Positions 35,073 to 44,248 of a stretch of 64,000 nucleotides of DNA are shown here, in pieces. Position 1 is the first letter of the stretch. Every line of letters begins with the position of its first letter. Position numbers and translations under genes: made by a program. The DNA comes from Marivita hallyeonensis (lineage in GTDB: Bacteria > Pseudomonadota > Alphaproteobacteria > Rhodobacterales > Rhodobacteraceae): assembly GCF_900129875.1 (NCBI RefSeq), contig NZ_FQXC01000001.1, forward strand, positions 62,001 through 126,000, written 5' to 3'. The notes under the pieces were generated by a model. The model was not told where the DNA came from and made no database searches. It saw only the letters and a list, made by a program, of their open reading frames with translations.

Positions 35073-36884
35073 ATGCGACAACAATTTCGCGTGTCAAAAC
35101 TGATGCGCTCTCAAAAGACCCTGACGGCAGCCAAGGCGCAGATAAGTGCCGGGCGGAAGGTCGTCCTGACATATGGCATTGGAAAAGGCGGGCGTTGCTC
35201 CTGCAAACGGAAGGATTGCGCATCTCCGGGCAAGCACCCCTTGTCCAAGTTTTTTCCAAACGGCGTCCACAGTGCAACTGACGACATCGATCTAGTTCAG
35301 AAAGCTCTGCGCAGACATCCAGACGCAAATCTCGCGATATCTCTCGCCGGACTGACGGTGGTCGATGTTGATGGTGATGACGGGCGCGCGGCCGTGGAGC
35401 GTCTTGGATTGGACGCAACTGTCAAGGTGTTCACCGGGCGCGGCTACCACTTGTACTACCAAGGCGAATGCTCTGGTGGCGCGTTCAAAGGTGACGAGAT
35501 TGACGTCCTGACCGGCGCAAACAGGATGGTGATGGTGCCGCCCAGCACGCACCCGACGGGCAAGCGGTATCGTTACTCCTCGCAATCGCCTTCTAGTGCA
35601 GCCCCTTTGCCGAAAAACCTGAACAAGCTCAGATCTGCCCGAATGCACCAAGGGCAAGAACGGTCGCAAACGGGGGCAACAGACCTCGTCATCAAAAGTG
35701 GTGGACGCAACGATTTCTTCTTTCGCACGGCCTGCTTCTTGCGCCGAAGGTTCGATGACGAAGATGCGGTTGAAGCCATGCTGGAGGCCTTGAACGACGA
35801 TTTCACCGAAGCGCCATTGTCGCCAAGCGAGTTGCGCTCGGTCATCCAGAGCAGCGGGAACTACGTCGAGGATACGGCGGCATTGTTTGGCCCACCAAAG
35901 ACGACAGAGCCTTTGCCGATGGAGTTCCTCTACTACCCATACATTCCTCTTTTCGGCGTGACCCTTCTCGCGGGCAATCCCGGTATGGGCAAGTCGCTGT
36001 TGGTGACCAAGCTGATCGCAGCGGTGACCTCAGGTGGCCCGTGGCCGCTTACCGATGAATGTGCACCGAAGGGCAAGGTGCTGATGCTGTCGGCTGAAGA
36101 CAATTGGCAAAGGGTGACATTGCCCAGATTGTTGGAGAGCGGCGCAGACATTAGCCAAATCCGAATCATGACCCGATTCAAAATCCTATCCCCAGAGAAC
36201 CTTGAGGCGATGGCGCGCTACATCGAACAGGAGCGGCCCAAGCTGGTCGTGATCGACACGCTGACCGCCTACATGGGTAGCGAGCGTGACATGAACCGAC
36301 AAAACGACGTGGGCGAGTTTCTTGGACGTCTAACGGAAATCGCCGAGGATGCCGGGTGTGCGGTGCTGGCAATTGGTCACTTGAACAAGCAGTCGGCGGA
36401 GCACCCCCTGTTCCGGATTGTCGGTTCAATCGGCTTTGCCGCCAGCATCCGATCCGCGCTTTTCTACGGTACGGACCCGACGGATCGGTCGCGCTTCGCT
36501 TTGGCGCACGGAAAGGCCAATGCCAGCGAGCTCGGCAAGACGATCATTTTCGAGCGTTTCGGTGGCGGGCGCGACGGGACGCCGATTCTGCACCCAGTCG
36601 AATTCTCAGACGCGAACGAGGCTGAGGTTTGCAGGGTCGAGACAAATTCGGTCGGCAGACCTGCGTCAGCCACCGACGCCGCGCGAGAGTTCATTCTTGA
36701 ATTTTTATCCGATCAGCCGGTCAGGTGGGAGAAGGTCGAAAGCGCTGTGACAGCCCGGGGCCTTGCATCTGTCGGCACTTTGAACGCGCTTCGGGCGGAA
36801 ATGGCGAAAACCTGCGAGATCGTGCAGGTCGGCAAAGGGAAAAGCGCTCGCTGGAAACTCGGCGAACCCCTCGCCGATGAGTGA
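35073..36884 (+). CDS. Bifunctional prim-pol/AAA ATPase replication protein
   Basis: A 603-residue protein. The N-terminal half matches the bifunctional DNA primase/polymerase domain: a Cys cluster with CSCKRKDCASPGKHPL (43-57), Asp98 and Asp100 in VVDVDGDDGR and TGRGYHLYY. The second half is a RecA/RepA-like ATPase with Walker A GNPGMGKS (301-308), Walker B LVVIDTL and a sensor region AIGHLNKQ. Together these can prime and unwind DNA, as in P4 alpha or plasmid RepA helicases. It points to autonomous replication of the element after excision. The start follows a GAGGTGA ribosome site. Confidence 0.88.
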   Translation: MRQQFRVSKLMRSQKTLTAAKAQISAGRKVVLTYGIGKGGRCSCKRKDCASPGKHPLSKFFPNGVHSATDDIDLVQKALRRHPDANLAISLAGLTVVDVDGDDGRAAVERLGLDATVKVFTGRGYHLYYQGECSGGAFKGDEIDVLTGANRMVMVPPSTHPTGKRYRYSSQSPSSAAPLPKNLNKLRSARMHQGQERSQTGATDLVIKSGGRNDFFFRTACFLRRRFDDEDAVEAMLEALNDDFTEAPLSPSELRSVIQSSGNYVEDTAALFGPPKTTEPLPMEFLYYPYIPLFGVTLLAGNPGMGKSLLVTKLIAAVTSGGPWPLTDECAPKGKVLMLSAEDNWQRVTLPRLLESGADISQIRIMTRFKILSPENLEAMARYIEQERPKLVVIDTLTAYMGSERDMNRQNDVGEFLGRLTEIAEDAGCAVLAIGHLNKQSAEHPLFRIVGSIGFAASIRSALFYGTDPTDRSRFALAHGKANASELGKTIIFERFGGGRDGTPILHPVEFSDANEAEVCRVETNSVGRPASATDAAREFILEFLSDQPVRWEKVESAVTARGLASVGTLNALRAEMAKTCEIVQVGKGKSARWKLGEPLADE

Positions 36885-36926
36885 TCGTTATAATAATTCG
36901 TGTACAACAATTTTTATATCGAATGA

Positions 36927-36950
36927 GAGGCGGGCTTCGGCCCGTCTTTT
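36927..36950 (+). terminator. Terminator after the replication gene
   Basis: GGCGGGC-TTCG-GCCCGTC followed by TTTT and another T-rich run: a compact Rho-independent terminator 43 bases after the stop. Confidence 0.8.
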
Positions 36951-37266
36951 ACTTTTCCGGTAGGCGGCGCTGGACCGGACAGCGGAACGGCTGGGGGCTG
37001 AAAATCTCGGCAGTCGATATGACCCCTTGTCCGCCCAAAGGGCGCGCGCCGTCTAAAAACGCCTCCCCCCATCCCCCTGTGGTCGCCCTTTGACAACGCC
37101 GCGCGGAACGCCTCGGACCGACCCGTTGACTATCTATCAGTCTGTCGGGCGTAAGCCGGAGCCAAATTGCCGAGCCTTTTCATGCAGTCCGCATTCGCGC
37201 TGGATTTCGGCATAGCGCGCCGGGTTCCACTCGGGTGGCATACTGCTTGGGCGGAGGTACTGGCGT
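36951..37266. other. Intergenic region with no gene seen
   Basis: About 315 bases between the terminator and the end of the DUF2628-like gene. There are no supported frames and no RNA gene recognised; it may hold the replication origin used by the prim-pol protein, but no iterons were seen. Confidence 0.35.
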
Positions 37267-37497
37267 TCATCCCTGCACCCAACCTTTGCGATGGTAGTGG
37301 CGCAGCACGATGGCGCGGTTGAACAGCGGGAAGCCGACCCACAGGCCGTTGGCCGTGATCAGCGACAAGATCGCCCACAGAAACATGCCCTTAAACAGGT
37401 AGTAGAATGGGCCGAACAGCAGGCACCACAGACGATGCCAGTTGCCCAAGATGGTTTTCGTCTGGCCATTGAAGGCCCATGTCGCGCGTATCGTCAT
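37267..37497 (-). CDS. Small DUF2628-like membrane protein
   Basis: A 76-residue inner-membrane protein with two hydrophobic segments (around LWCLLFGPFYYLFKGMFLWAIL and ANGLWVGFPLFNRAIVL) and the ending HYHRKGWVQG, which matches DUF2628 proteins. The ATG at 37497 is chosen because the upstream open frame shows no family resemblance. Function unknown. Confidence 0.65.
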   Translation of the reverse strand: MTIRATWAFNGQTKTILGNWHRLWCLLFGPFYYLFKGMFLWAILSLITANGLWVGFPLFNRAIVLRHYHRKGWVQG

Positions 37498-37782
37498 TGC
37501 CGATTTCCTCGCTGGCTGGTTTCGATGCCAGCGCAATAAGATCGGGGACCATCGTCCGTCAGGGTAATTCCCGGGCCGTCGCGGGAGACCACCGGGGTAG
37601 CTATGCCGATGCACCGCGTCCGTGCAGATGCCGGGAAGATCGCCGTGAGAGCGGCGCACAGCGCGCCAGCCGGGATTGCGACGGGATCACCATGCCCGAG
37701 GCATGCCCCGGCACTCCTGGCTCAATAAACGCGGCCGCGCGCGCGTTTAGCTCTCGATCTTCGGGGTTAATTGCAGGCAAGG

Positions 37783-38394
37783 TCAGGTTCGCCCCAGCGC
37801 ACGTCGCATGTCCTTGAGCGTTAACTTGAATGGGTGGTCGGACATATCGATGTTGAGGGGCAGCGGTGGCCCATGCCTGACCAGTTCCTGTTCCAGCCTC
37901 CAAGGCTCGTCGTTCTGGGTTATGGAAATGGCCGCATGTTGATTGATCCACGCCGATAATCTTTCCTCGTGGCGGCGATCCATGCCGACCTTCCCACCCT
38001 TGTCTCGACGAAAACCAAGACCAAGCTCCTTTTGCAGCAATGCTGCCAAAGACTTGCGCAGTGTCGAACCGCGAACCCGTCTCAGGTGGTCCCTTTGAAA
38101 CCTGCGTTTGAGAGGTGGCCGTGTGCCGGGATTGATCGACCTACATTTGCTCGGTGCTATTCCGACATAGAGAAGGCGCATTCCGTCACGCTCAATGCAC
38201 CCGTCCCTCGGCGCAACCGGAAGGCTTTGGTCGAACCACCAGCCGTAAACGCCATGCGCCATTTCGTTTCGGTCGATGAAGTCCAAGACATGATCGGGCA
38301 GCAGAAGGTCCTCGGGCCAAAGCACGGCTCTCGCTTCGTCAGATAGACTATGAGTCAACCACGAAGGCGCGCGTCCCCCGGCCTCTTCCTGCAT
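37783..38394 (-). CDS. GIY-YIG-like nuclease-domain protein
   Basis: A 203-residue soluble protein. HGVYGWWF (about residue 47) and RLLYVGIAPSK (about 73) fit the paired GIY and YIG strands, followed by LRRVRGSTLRKSLAALL with an Arg-rich helix and later EPWRLEQELVRHGPPLPLN, where the Glu and Asn could complete a GIY-YIG site. Free-standing members of this family are common and poorly described. It is divergent from a small XRE gene with a palindromic region between. Confidence 0.65.
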   Translation of the reverse strand: MQEEAGGRAPSWLTHSLSDEARAVLWPEDLLLPDHVLDFIDRNEMAHGVYGWWFDQSLPVAPRDGCIERDGMRLLYVGIAPSKCRSINPGTRPPLKRRFQRDHLRRVRGSTLRKSLAALLQKELGLGFRRDKGGKVGMDRRHEERLSAWINQHAAISITQNDEPWRLEQELVRHGPPLPLNIDMSDHPFKLTLKDMRRALGRT

Positions 38395-38433
38395 TCCTGA
38401 ATGTCGCCAGTGACTTCGGGCCTTCCGAAAGCC

Positions 38434-38456
38434 TAAGTCGAATATGACTTATAGTC
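38434..38456. promoter_or_regulatory. Compound palindrome, XRE operator candidate
   Basis: TAAGTC-GAATAT-GACTTA (38434-38451), overlapped by GACT-TAT-AGTC (38446-38456), between the divergent GIY-YIG and XRE genes. Two overlapping dyads suggest repressor binding. Confidence 0.5.
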
Positions 38457-38494
38457 TATGGTCGAGAGCATAGCCGTCATGCGCCATCCCGCGC

Positions 38495-38704
38495 ATGTCT
38501 GTCCAATCGCGCGTTTCGAGAAATATCCAAAGGATCAGGAGGGAGAAGGACCTTTCGCAGGAAGAGGTCGCCCATCGTGCAGACATTCACCAAACCTACC
38601 TGAGCGGCGTCGAAACTGGGAAGCGCAACCCGTCGATCTTGGTGGTCGAGCGCATCGCGAAGGCCCTCGGCGTGGACGTCTCGGCAATCTTCAAGCCAAA
38701 CTAG
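38495..38704 (+). CDS. Small XRE-family regulator
   Basis: A 69-residue single-domain repressor-like protein. Almost the whole length is a lambda-type helix-turn-helix (IQRIRREKDLSQEEVAHRAD, then HQTYLSGVETGKRNPSILVVERIAKALG). No ribosome site is evident before the ATG. A palindromic region lies just upstream, which suggests self-regulation. Confidence 0.85.
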   Translation: MSVQSRVSRNIQRIRREKDLSQEEVAHRADIHQTYLSGVETGKRNPSILVVERIAKALGVDVSAIFKPN

Positions 38705-38769
38705 GGTTATCCCTGACACGCTCCGACCTTGCGTCTTATCGGTCTTCAATAGCAACCTAGGAGATCGAC

Positions 38770-38991
38770 ATGACCGATATCGTGACACTCAAGGCCATTT
38801 GCGAGGAATTCAAGATCGACCCGCGAGAGGCCCGCGAGAAGCTGCGCGCCGCAGCCAGCGATGCCAAGGCGAACCCCGAACTGGCGAAGGCGAGGAAACC
38901 GCGCACACCGTGGCAATGGGTGAAAGGCTCGAAGGCGCAGAAGGAGGCTTTGAGCGTGCTCACAAGTCCAAGCCCCAAACCATCTAAGTAA
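38770..38991 (+). CDS. Small basic hypothetical protein
   Basis: 73 residues, with a good AGGAG ribosome site. The N-terminal half looks like a short helix-turn-helix (TLKAICEEFKIDPREAREKLRAAASD); the rest is basic with a PWQWVKGSKAQKEAL segment. It resembles small alphaproteobacterial proteins of unknown role. It lies downstream of the XRE gene in the same direction. Confidence 0.65.
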   Translation: MTDIVTLKAICEEFKIDPREAREKLRAAASDAKANPELAKARKPRTPWQWVKGSKAQKEALSVLTSPSPKPSK

Positions 38992-39132
38992 CTCTTCTAT
39001 AATCGTCGGAGGAAGGGTAGCCAACGGTTAGAACGGCTACCCCTTCCAATTCTTGCTTTTCCCAATCAAACCGCTGGCCGTCGATACGCTCGCTGGCTAT
39101 CCTGCCGGAAACACTGGCAGTGAGGTAGGTTA

Positions 39133-41592
39133 TTGACGGACAGTCTAAAAATAATTCGTGTATTCATAGGCTCTCCCGGCGGCTTAGACGAGGAGCGCCG
39201 GGCTGCTCATGAAGTCGTCGAAAGCGTCAATAGAAGTCATTCTGAGCGTTGGGGGTGCCATTTCAAACTGTTGGGGTGGGAGAATGCTGTTCCCGGATTT
39301 GTTCGACCCCAGAGTAAAATAAATGAAGATCTGGATAGATGTGATTACTTCATCGGTGTTCTTTGGAACAAGTGGGGATCGCAGCCGAGCACCGATCCTT
39401 CAGGGTACACGTCAGGGTTTGAGGAAGAGTATGAAAGGTCCAAAGCACGCATCGAAAGCGGGCACATGAAAGACATGGCCATCTATTTCAAAGAAGTAGA
39501 CGTGCCGAGCGGAATGGAGCCGGGGAAGGAAATAAAAAAGGTTCTTGATTTTCGACAAAAGTGCATCGACGAAAAGATAGTCTTCTTCAAGCCATTCACC
39601 GGCATTTCAGATTTCAGGGACGTTATCAGGGAAAAGCTTGAAGAAATTGGCTGGCGCGAAACTGACCTGCTCACAACGCAAGTCCAGCAAAATAAGAAAT
39701 CCAAGAAGGAACCCAACGACAGTAACCCAATAACAGATCCACTTAGCCAAGACGAAAGGTTGTTTGAAAAAGACGCCGAAGACTTCCTGTCAGAGCTAAT
39801 CCAAAGATCTCGAACCTGGGAAGGAACATCGTCGCAAGAGGTGGCGCGACTTCGTCTCATTGGCAATACCATTTCTAGGTCAGGAAACGATGACAGTTAT
39901 CTGGGCAACCATGATGCCAACCTAGTGTTCCAACACATGCGGGATGCGAAGCTGTCGGATCAGGAAACCCGAGCGTTACTTGACTGCGGGGTAGTGGGAT
40001 TTGAACATCAAAACGTGCCGCTTTGGCGCTGGGTTGCCCACTCTGAACTCGGCAATAACCCGTTCTACCGGCTCAGAATTCTTGCAACCGTTGGCACTGA
40101 CGTTGAAAAAAGGAACGCACTTCACATTCTGGGGCTTCTGGATCAGGGCATCCCGACCCACGATGGCTATTTTAACAAGCTCGGCGTCCTTACTACTTGG
40201 TTTGAAGAGAACACAGATAGCCGTGTTTTCGACGCTGCCATACTTTTTCTTTCCTCAAATGGCCAACAAGACGACATTTCGTCTATCGAAGACGCTTCTT
40301 CTAACTGTCCCCCCCATCGCAAGAACAAGGTCGAGGGAGCAATTGTTGGGATTTTGTCAAAATTTAGCGCTAACGAAGCGCTAAAGCGGTTGTGTGATCG
40401 AGATGTTGATAAAGTCGATGACCAAATCGTTGAGCATCTCTTTGAAAGTCCACGGTCTCTTGCTTCAGAAACCCTCAAAGGCTGCTTAGGAGCCAAACCT
40501 GACACAGTGCGGCTCCGCTCAGCCCAGATACTTTTCTCACGAAACGAATTAACGCCTGAAACCGCGACAGAGCTGTTGACAGATTCGAGTCACGAAATCC
40601 GGCTTGCTGCAACTGAAGTGCTGGCTGATCTGGGGCAACCATTGGAAGAGGGGACACTGAAATCTGTTCTGACCGTAAGGAAAAACAGCATCGGGTTTGG
40701 GCTTTTCAATCAAGGCGAAACCGATACAAGGTTTTTGGACGCCTATCGTGTCAACAGGCTGTTAAAGCTCACAAAAAATGAGTTATGCGAAAAGATTGAG
40801 GGCGCAGGTCCTTTCGTGGATCGAGAGCTATCAGTTCTTTATCGTAGATTTGGCTCAACTACGCAGGACGAAATGCGCGCTAACCTTTCTGACGGGTTTA
40901 AAGAACACTTCGAGCGAAAAATTGAAGAAGCTAAGTCAGCCTACGGAGCTAGCAACAAGGTCGTCTCAGACAGTGAAAAACTTGGCCCCTATCATCGAAA
41001 AGTTCTTTGCAGCGCGACGCTCTCGGCTCTCTGTGATCTTAAAAAGCTCGACGATCTGGAGCTAGTCCGCATGACTGTCGATCAATACGAGGTGGACGCC
41101 AGTGAAAATGTTCTGAAGTACCTGTCTAGGTTCGGAAATTGGCAAGATATTGAGCGTGTTCTGAACCTTGGAGATTACCCGTCCGATCGCACGGGCTTGT
41201 TGAGCATTAGCCGAACGAAACTCCCACGGCAAAAGGCCGACGCAATTTACGCTCTAGGCAAAATGCGCATTGCGGACATGCTTGATTTGGATTTGGATGA
41301 CCAGATTAGGAAAAATCTACTTACAGTATTGCCCCAAAAGGTTTTCAAAGAGCTGAGTGATGACATCCTGCTACGAGAGCTTGAACGCAGCCATGATGAA
41401 TGCCGGATAGTTTTTGCCTTGCGCTGCGTTCAGTCACTGAGTAAGTCGAGGATAAAAACTCTACTCGAGAAGTACGTCGATAGCGATGAGCATCGTTTCT
41501 ACAACAGTGTTCACTGGCTCGACCTCGGCGCTGCGTTGCCAAGCGCGACGGCGAAGTCAGTAGCAGAACGCGAGTTGTCAAGGCGACTCTGA
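39133..41592 (+). CDS. DUF4062-HEAT-repeat protein, candidate defence protein
   Basis: An 819-residue soluble protein starting at a TTG. Residues about 6-115 form a DUF4062 domain: IRVFIGSPGGLDEERRAAHE, then DLDRCDYFIGVLWNKWGS and SGFEEEYERS. DUF4062 belongs to the wider TIR/nucleoside-deoxyribosyltransferase-like group and serves as an N-terminal module of several NTPase-type defence proteins. The linker at 185-210 is Lys/Asn/Asp-rich. From about 210 to the end the sequence is a long series of helical pairs with HEAT-like features (SHEIRLAATEVLADLGQPLEEGT; RKVLCSATLSALCDLKKLDD). No NTPase motif is present, so it is not a standard STAND protein. It converges on the PD-(D/E)XK gene with ten bases between the stops. 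Confidence 0.7.
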   Translation: MTDSLKIIRVFIGSPGGLDEERRAAHEVVESVNRSHSERWGCHFKLLGWENAVPGFVRPQSKINEDLDRCDYFIGVLWNKWGSQPSTDPSGYTSGFEEEYERSKARIESGHMKDMAIYFKEVDVPSGMEPGKEIKKVLDFRQKCIDEKIVFFKPFTGISDFRDVIREKLEEIGWRETDLLTTQVQQNKKSKKEPNDSNPITDPLSQDERLFEKDAEDFLSELIQRSRTWEGTSSQEVARLRLIGNTISRSGNDDSYLGNHDANLVFQHMRDAKLSDQETRALLDCGVVGFEHQNVPLWRWVAHSELGNNPFYRLRILATVGTDVEKRNALHILGLLDQGIPTHDGYFNKLGVLTTWFEENTDSRVFDAAILFLSSNGQQDDISSIEDASSNCPPHRKNKVEGAIVGILSKFSANEALKRLCDRDVDKVDDQIVEHLFESPRSLASETLKGCLGAKPDTVRLRSAQILFSRNELTPETATELLTDSSHEIRLAATEVLADLGQPLEEGTLKSVLTVRKNSIGFGLFNQGETDTRFLDAYRVNRLLKLTKNELCEKIEGAGPFVDRELSVLYRRFGSTTQDEMRANLSDGFKEHFERKIEEAKSAYGASNKVVSDSEKLGPYHRKVLCSATLSALCDLKKLDDLELVRMTVDQYEVDASENVLKYLSRFGNWQDIERVLNLGDYPSDRTGLLSISRTKLPRQKADAIYALGKMRIADMLDLDLDDQIRKNLLTVLPQKVFKELSDDILLRELERSHDECRIVFALRCVQSLSKSRIKTLLEKYVDSDEHRFYNSVHWLDLGAALPSATAKSVAERELSRRL

Positions 41593-41601
41593 TAACTGAT
41601 A

Positions 41602-43869
41602 TTAGTTCTTTAGGGCGAGCGCAGCAGCCTCAAACGGAGAGGCCCTGTTATCAATGTTTTGGGAAATCAAAGCACAGGCTTCGATGTCGCTATCATCCAT
41701 TGCAATTGAGACCAGTTGTTTGGCGATTCTACGCATGTTTCCAGCCAATTGTTTCGGGAAAAAGTGCAGTATCACGAGAGCCTTACGGTCTTCAGGTGGG
41801 TGAATTTGAATTGAGCAAATGTGCTCGGGATCACAATACTCTTTTCGCACAATAGACTTGAGCCTTGCGATGTCCTTATCAAGTTGCCGTTGCTCTTTCG
41901 GATCTGCACAAGAAAGAAGATGCATACCAACAGACGTCCAACCATCCGGTTGCCGTTCTCCCAGCCGTTCCACAACCTCGCGAAAGTACTTTCCTAGCTC
42001 CACTTTGGGCTTTCGAACGCTGACTCCGGCGTGAAGGCTTTCAAAGTAGTGGTCAATAGACGAGGACATTCCCGTTGGTGTGAGCCTCATTTCCGCCCCT
42101 TGTAGCCCCGCCAAATTGAAGCAGCTAACTAGGTATAGCCCTAGGAAGTCCAGTTCATCTCCAAGCACCTCAAACGACTTCTGGAAGTAGTACCGTTCGC
42201 TCATATAGTGATAGAAAACCAGCGGGTTATCCAGTATTTCAGCTATGCAGCCCAAATCGGTGATTAGTATCGTTGGCGCAAGCATGTGGTCTGCAGGTAA
42301 CCACCCGATTTTCTTGAAATCTTGTTCGGCAGCGCTCAGAACTGAGAGATCGTCCAGAGTGACCGAAAGGCGAATGACCCGATCTACCTTACCAGGGTCA
42401 ATACCAAGTTCTTTGATAATTCCTAGAGCCGTCTGATCTCCCTGTTTTGCGTCTTCAATGAGGCCTTCGAGCCTTGCCGATTGCAGCGATGGAGAGACGA
42501 CTAGGTCATAGATGTGCCTCTTCACACGCTTTGGCGCACCCCGCAGCCCTTCTGGTGTCAGGCGATGAGACTTGGCTTCCGCAATCAATACAATTCTATC
42601 TTGTACAACCAACACATCAGTTTCGTATTGATCATCGCCGATTTGCCACTTTAGGCTTGATTTTATCTCCGCAGTTGGAAGAGCCTTCTGCAATATGCCC
42701 AGCAATTGCTCCTCGAGGAAGTCCGCACGTCGCTTCTCTAGACTTGTTTTCAGACCAGCTTCTTTCGCCAGTCGATCAATGATTCTGCTTACGTGACTAA
42801 ATGCAAGCTGGGGCATTGGGACGAAGTAAACGTTGTCACCTAGCCTTGTTGCCGGTCGGTCCCAAACAGGGTTTCCAAGAAAGAAAAACTCAGGTTTCTC
42901 GCTCGCCAAAACTCCCGGAAGAAGAGAGATCGCATTCAGAACCAACTGTACGGAGTCAGTGTTCACGCCCGACACATCAGCAATTTGCATCGGACTGAAT
43001 ACGGCCAGATCGAAGAGCCGCAGGTCGAAGTGAGACATCACCATCGCTAGGGCGTGTTCTTTTGGCATTCCTTTTGGCATCGTAGCGATCATTTCATCTG
43101 CTGATCCTTCCAAGTCAGGTACATGCTTAAAATACAGCCTGATGACTTGACGGTAGTTCTTACCCCGAGCTACCTTCTTGAGAATTTGGAAGTGTTCGCT
43201 TTGCCGCCTCTCAAACTCGTTCACGACCGCAAGTAGTACATCGACCAATTCTTGCCCGTTGAACTGATGAAACTTAGCAAATTGATCGTTTAGGGGGGCC
43301 AACAGATCGCGAACGGTTTGGACAACATGTTCAAAGTATCCCCAATTCCGGACACCCTGGGTATGGAACTTGATCCGTTGCTGTAGTCCTCTGATGGTCA
43401 GCTCTTCTTCGCCCAAGCCTTCGGGCGTTGAAACAATGCTCTCACCCAAAAACGCAGATGAGATTGCTGGCATGATGTCGAAAACCTTTTGTACTGTCTC
43501 AGGTGTTACCGGTAGCTGACCCCATTCAGCCGCTGGTACCGATAGCATCAGCGCTTGGAGAAATTCGCCTTGATATTGTTGAACATCGTTGAATGCTGTT
43601 CGACTCTCTACGCCGTCTGGTCCGACGTATTGCCTGAATGAGTGTGAAGCAAAGGCAGCCATGATGTGCGGAGGATAGGTTTCCTTGAATAGGTCCAACA
43701 AGTCTTCAACAGCTGGTGAGAAGGCTTCCATCGCTTCCTTTGCGCTCTTACGCATCCCCGCTTTGAATTTCTCATGATCGTCCTCTGCAATCCTCATGAC
43801 GCTCACGTCATAAAGGTCATCACTCTTTGGCTTTGGTTTTCGGCTCTGTTTCTTTGCTTTTTTTTTCAT
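41602..43869 (-). CDS. Large PD-(D/E)XK nuclease-like protein
   Basis: A 755-residue protein with a strongly basic N-terminus. A nuclease-like core is visible at about residues 395-440: LEEQLLGILQKALPTAEIKSSLKW, Asp418 in YETDVLVV and Glu431-Ala-Lys433 in LIAEAKS, the D-(x12)-E-x-K pattern of PD-(D/E)XK enzymes. The flanking 390 and 320 residues are mostly helical with no recognised domain and no ATPase motif. The layout resembles large standalone restriction-like proteins found in island cargo. It ends ten bases from the stop of the DUF4062-HEAT gene on the other strand. Self versus non-self discrimination, if any, is unknown. Confidence 0.65.
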   Translation of the reverse strand: MKKKAKKQSRKPKPKSDDLYDVSVMRIAEDDHEKFKAGMRKSAKEAMEAFSPAVEDLLDLFKETYPPHIMAAFASHSFRQYVGPDGVESRTAFNDVQQYQGEFLQALMLSVPAAEWGQLPVTPETVQKVFDIMPAISSAFLGESIVSTPEGLGEEELTIRGLQQRIKFHTQGVRNWGYFEHVVQTVRDLLAPLNDQFAKFHQFNGQELVDVLLAVVNEFERRQSEHFQILKKVARGKNYRQVIRLYFKHVPDLEGSADEMIATMPKGMPKEHALAMVMSHFDLRLFDLAVFSPMQIADVSGVNTDSVQLVLNAISLLPGVLASEKPEFFFLGNPVWDRPATRLGDNVYFVPMPQLAFSHVSRIIDRLAKEAGLKTSLEKRRADFLEEQLLGILQKALPTAEIKSSLKWQIGDDQYETDVLVVQDRIVLIAEAKSHRLTPEGLRGAPKRVKRHIYDLVVSPSLQSARLEGLIEDAKQGDQTALGIIKELGIDPGKVDRVIRLSVTLDDLSVLSAAEQDFKKIGWLPADHMLAPTILITDLGCIAEILDNPLVFYHYMSERYYFQKSFEVLGDELDFLGLYLVSCFNLAGLQGAEMRLTPTGMSSSIDHYFESLHAGVSVRKPKVELGKYFREVVERLGERQPDGWTSVGMHLLSCADPKEQRQLDKDIARLKSIVRKEYCDPEHICSIQIHPPEDRKALVILHFFPKQLAGNMRRIAKQLVSIAMDDSDIEACALISQNIDNRASPFEAAALALKN

Positions 43870-44089
43870 GTCGGCATACTCACAGAATACAATGGCTCAA
43901 TAGTTCGATTTAGAGGCCGGGTGAGTCGTAGGTTCAAGAGACATCCACAGATTGACGGCGTCGCTTGGCAGTTGAGGTGCTCCAAGTACATCGGACGAAA
44001 AATGCTACCCGAGTGATACCCCGCGAGGCACGTGACAAAATTCACCCAAGCGCATTCTGTGATAAGTAATTGTTTTAATTTAGTAAAAC

Positions 44090-44134
44090 TGGTGCCCGGG
44101 GGCGGAATCGAACCACCGACACGAGGATTTTCAA
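44090..44134. repeat. att repeat, middle copy (tRNA-Phe 3' end)
   Basis: 45 bases identical to the tRNA-Phe 3' end (54645-54689), in the same orientation. It is the junction between the two tandem elements. The surrounding 43870-44248 stretch contains no other gene. Confidence 0.9.
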
Positions 44135-44248
44135 ACCGAAGCTTTTTGAGAATACCCAAACGCTTAGGTTCGGAAAAACTGTCAAACCCACTACCGCGCA
44201 TCAAACACTTAGCGACGAATTGTCAAACCTTGGCCCCGAGGCCATCCG

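Larger units (their letters stand above)
28359..44134. mobile_element. Integrated element 1, P4/satellite-like island
   Basis: About 15.7 kb bounded by two direct copies of the tRNA-Phe 3' end. It contains a P4-type tyrosine integrase, an AlpA-like regulator and a prim-pol/AAA replication protein, the core usually seen in phage satellites, but no capsid, terminase or relaxase genes. Cargo is a four-gene HNH/receiver/ART-like operon at the left and a DUF4062-HEAT gene facing a PD-(D/E)XK gene at the right. The cargo is visibly AT-richer than the backbone. An anti-phage role is inferred, not shown. Confidence 0.7.

Noticed and set aside
44090-44134. Possible second tRNA-Phe gene
   Set aside because: Only the 3' 45 bases are present; the acceptor 5' strand, D arm and anticodon are absent. 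It is an att repeat.
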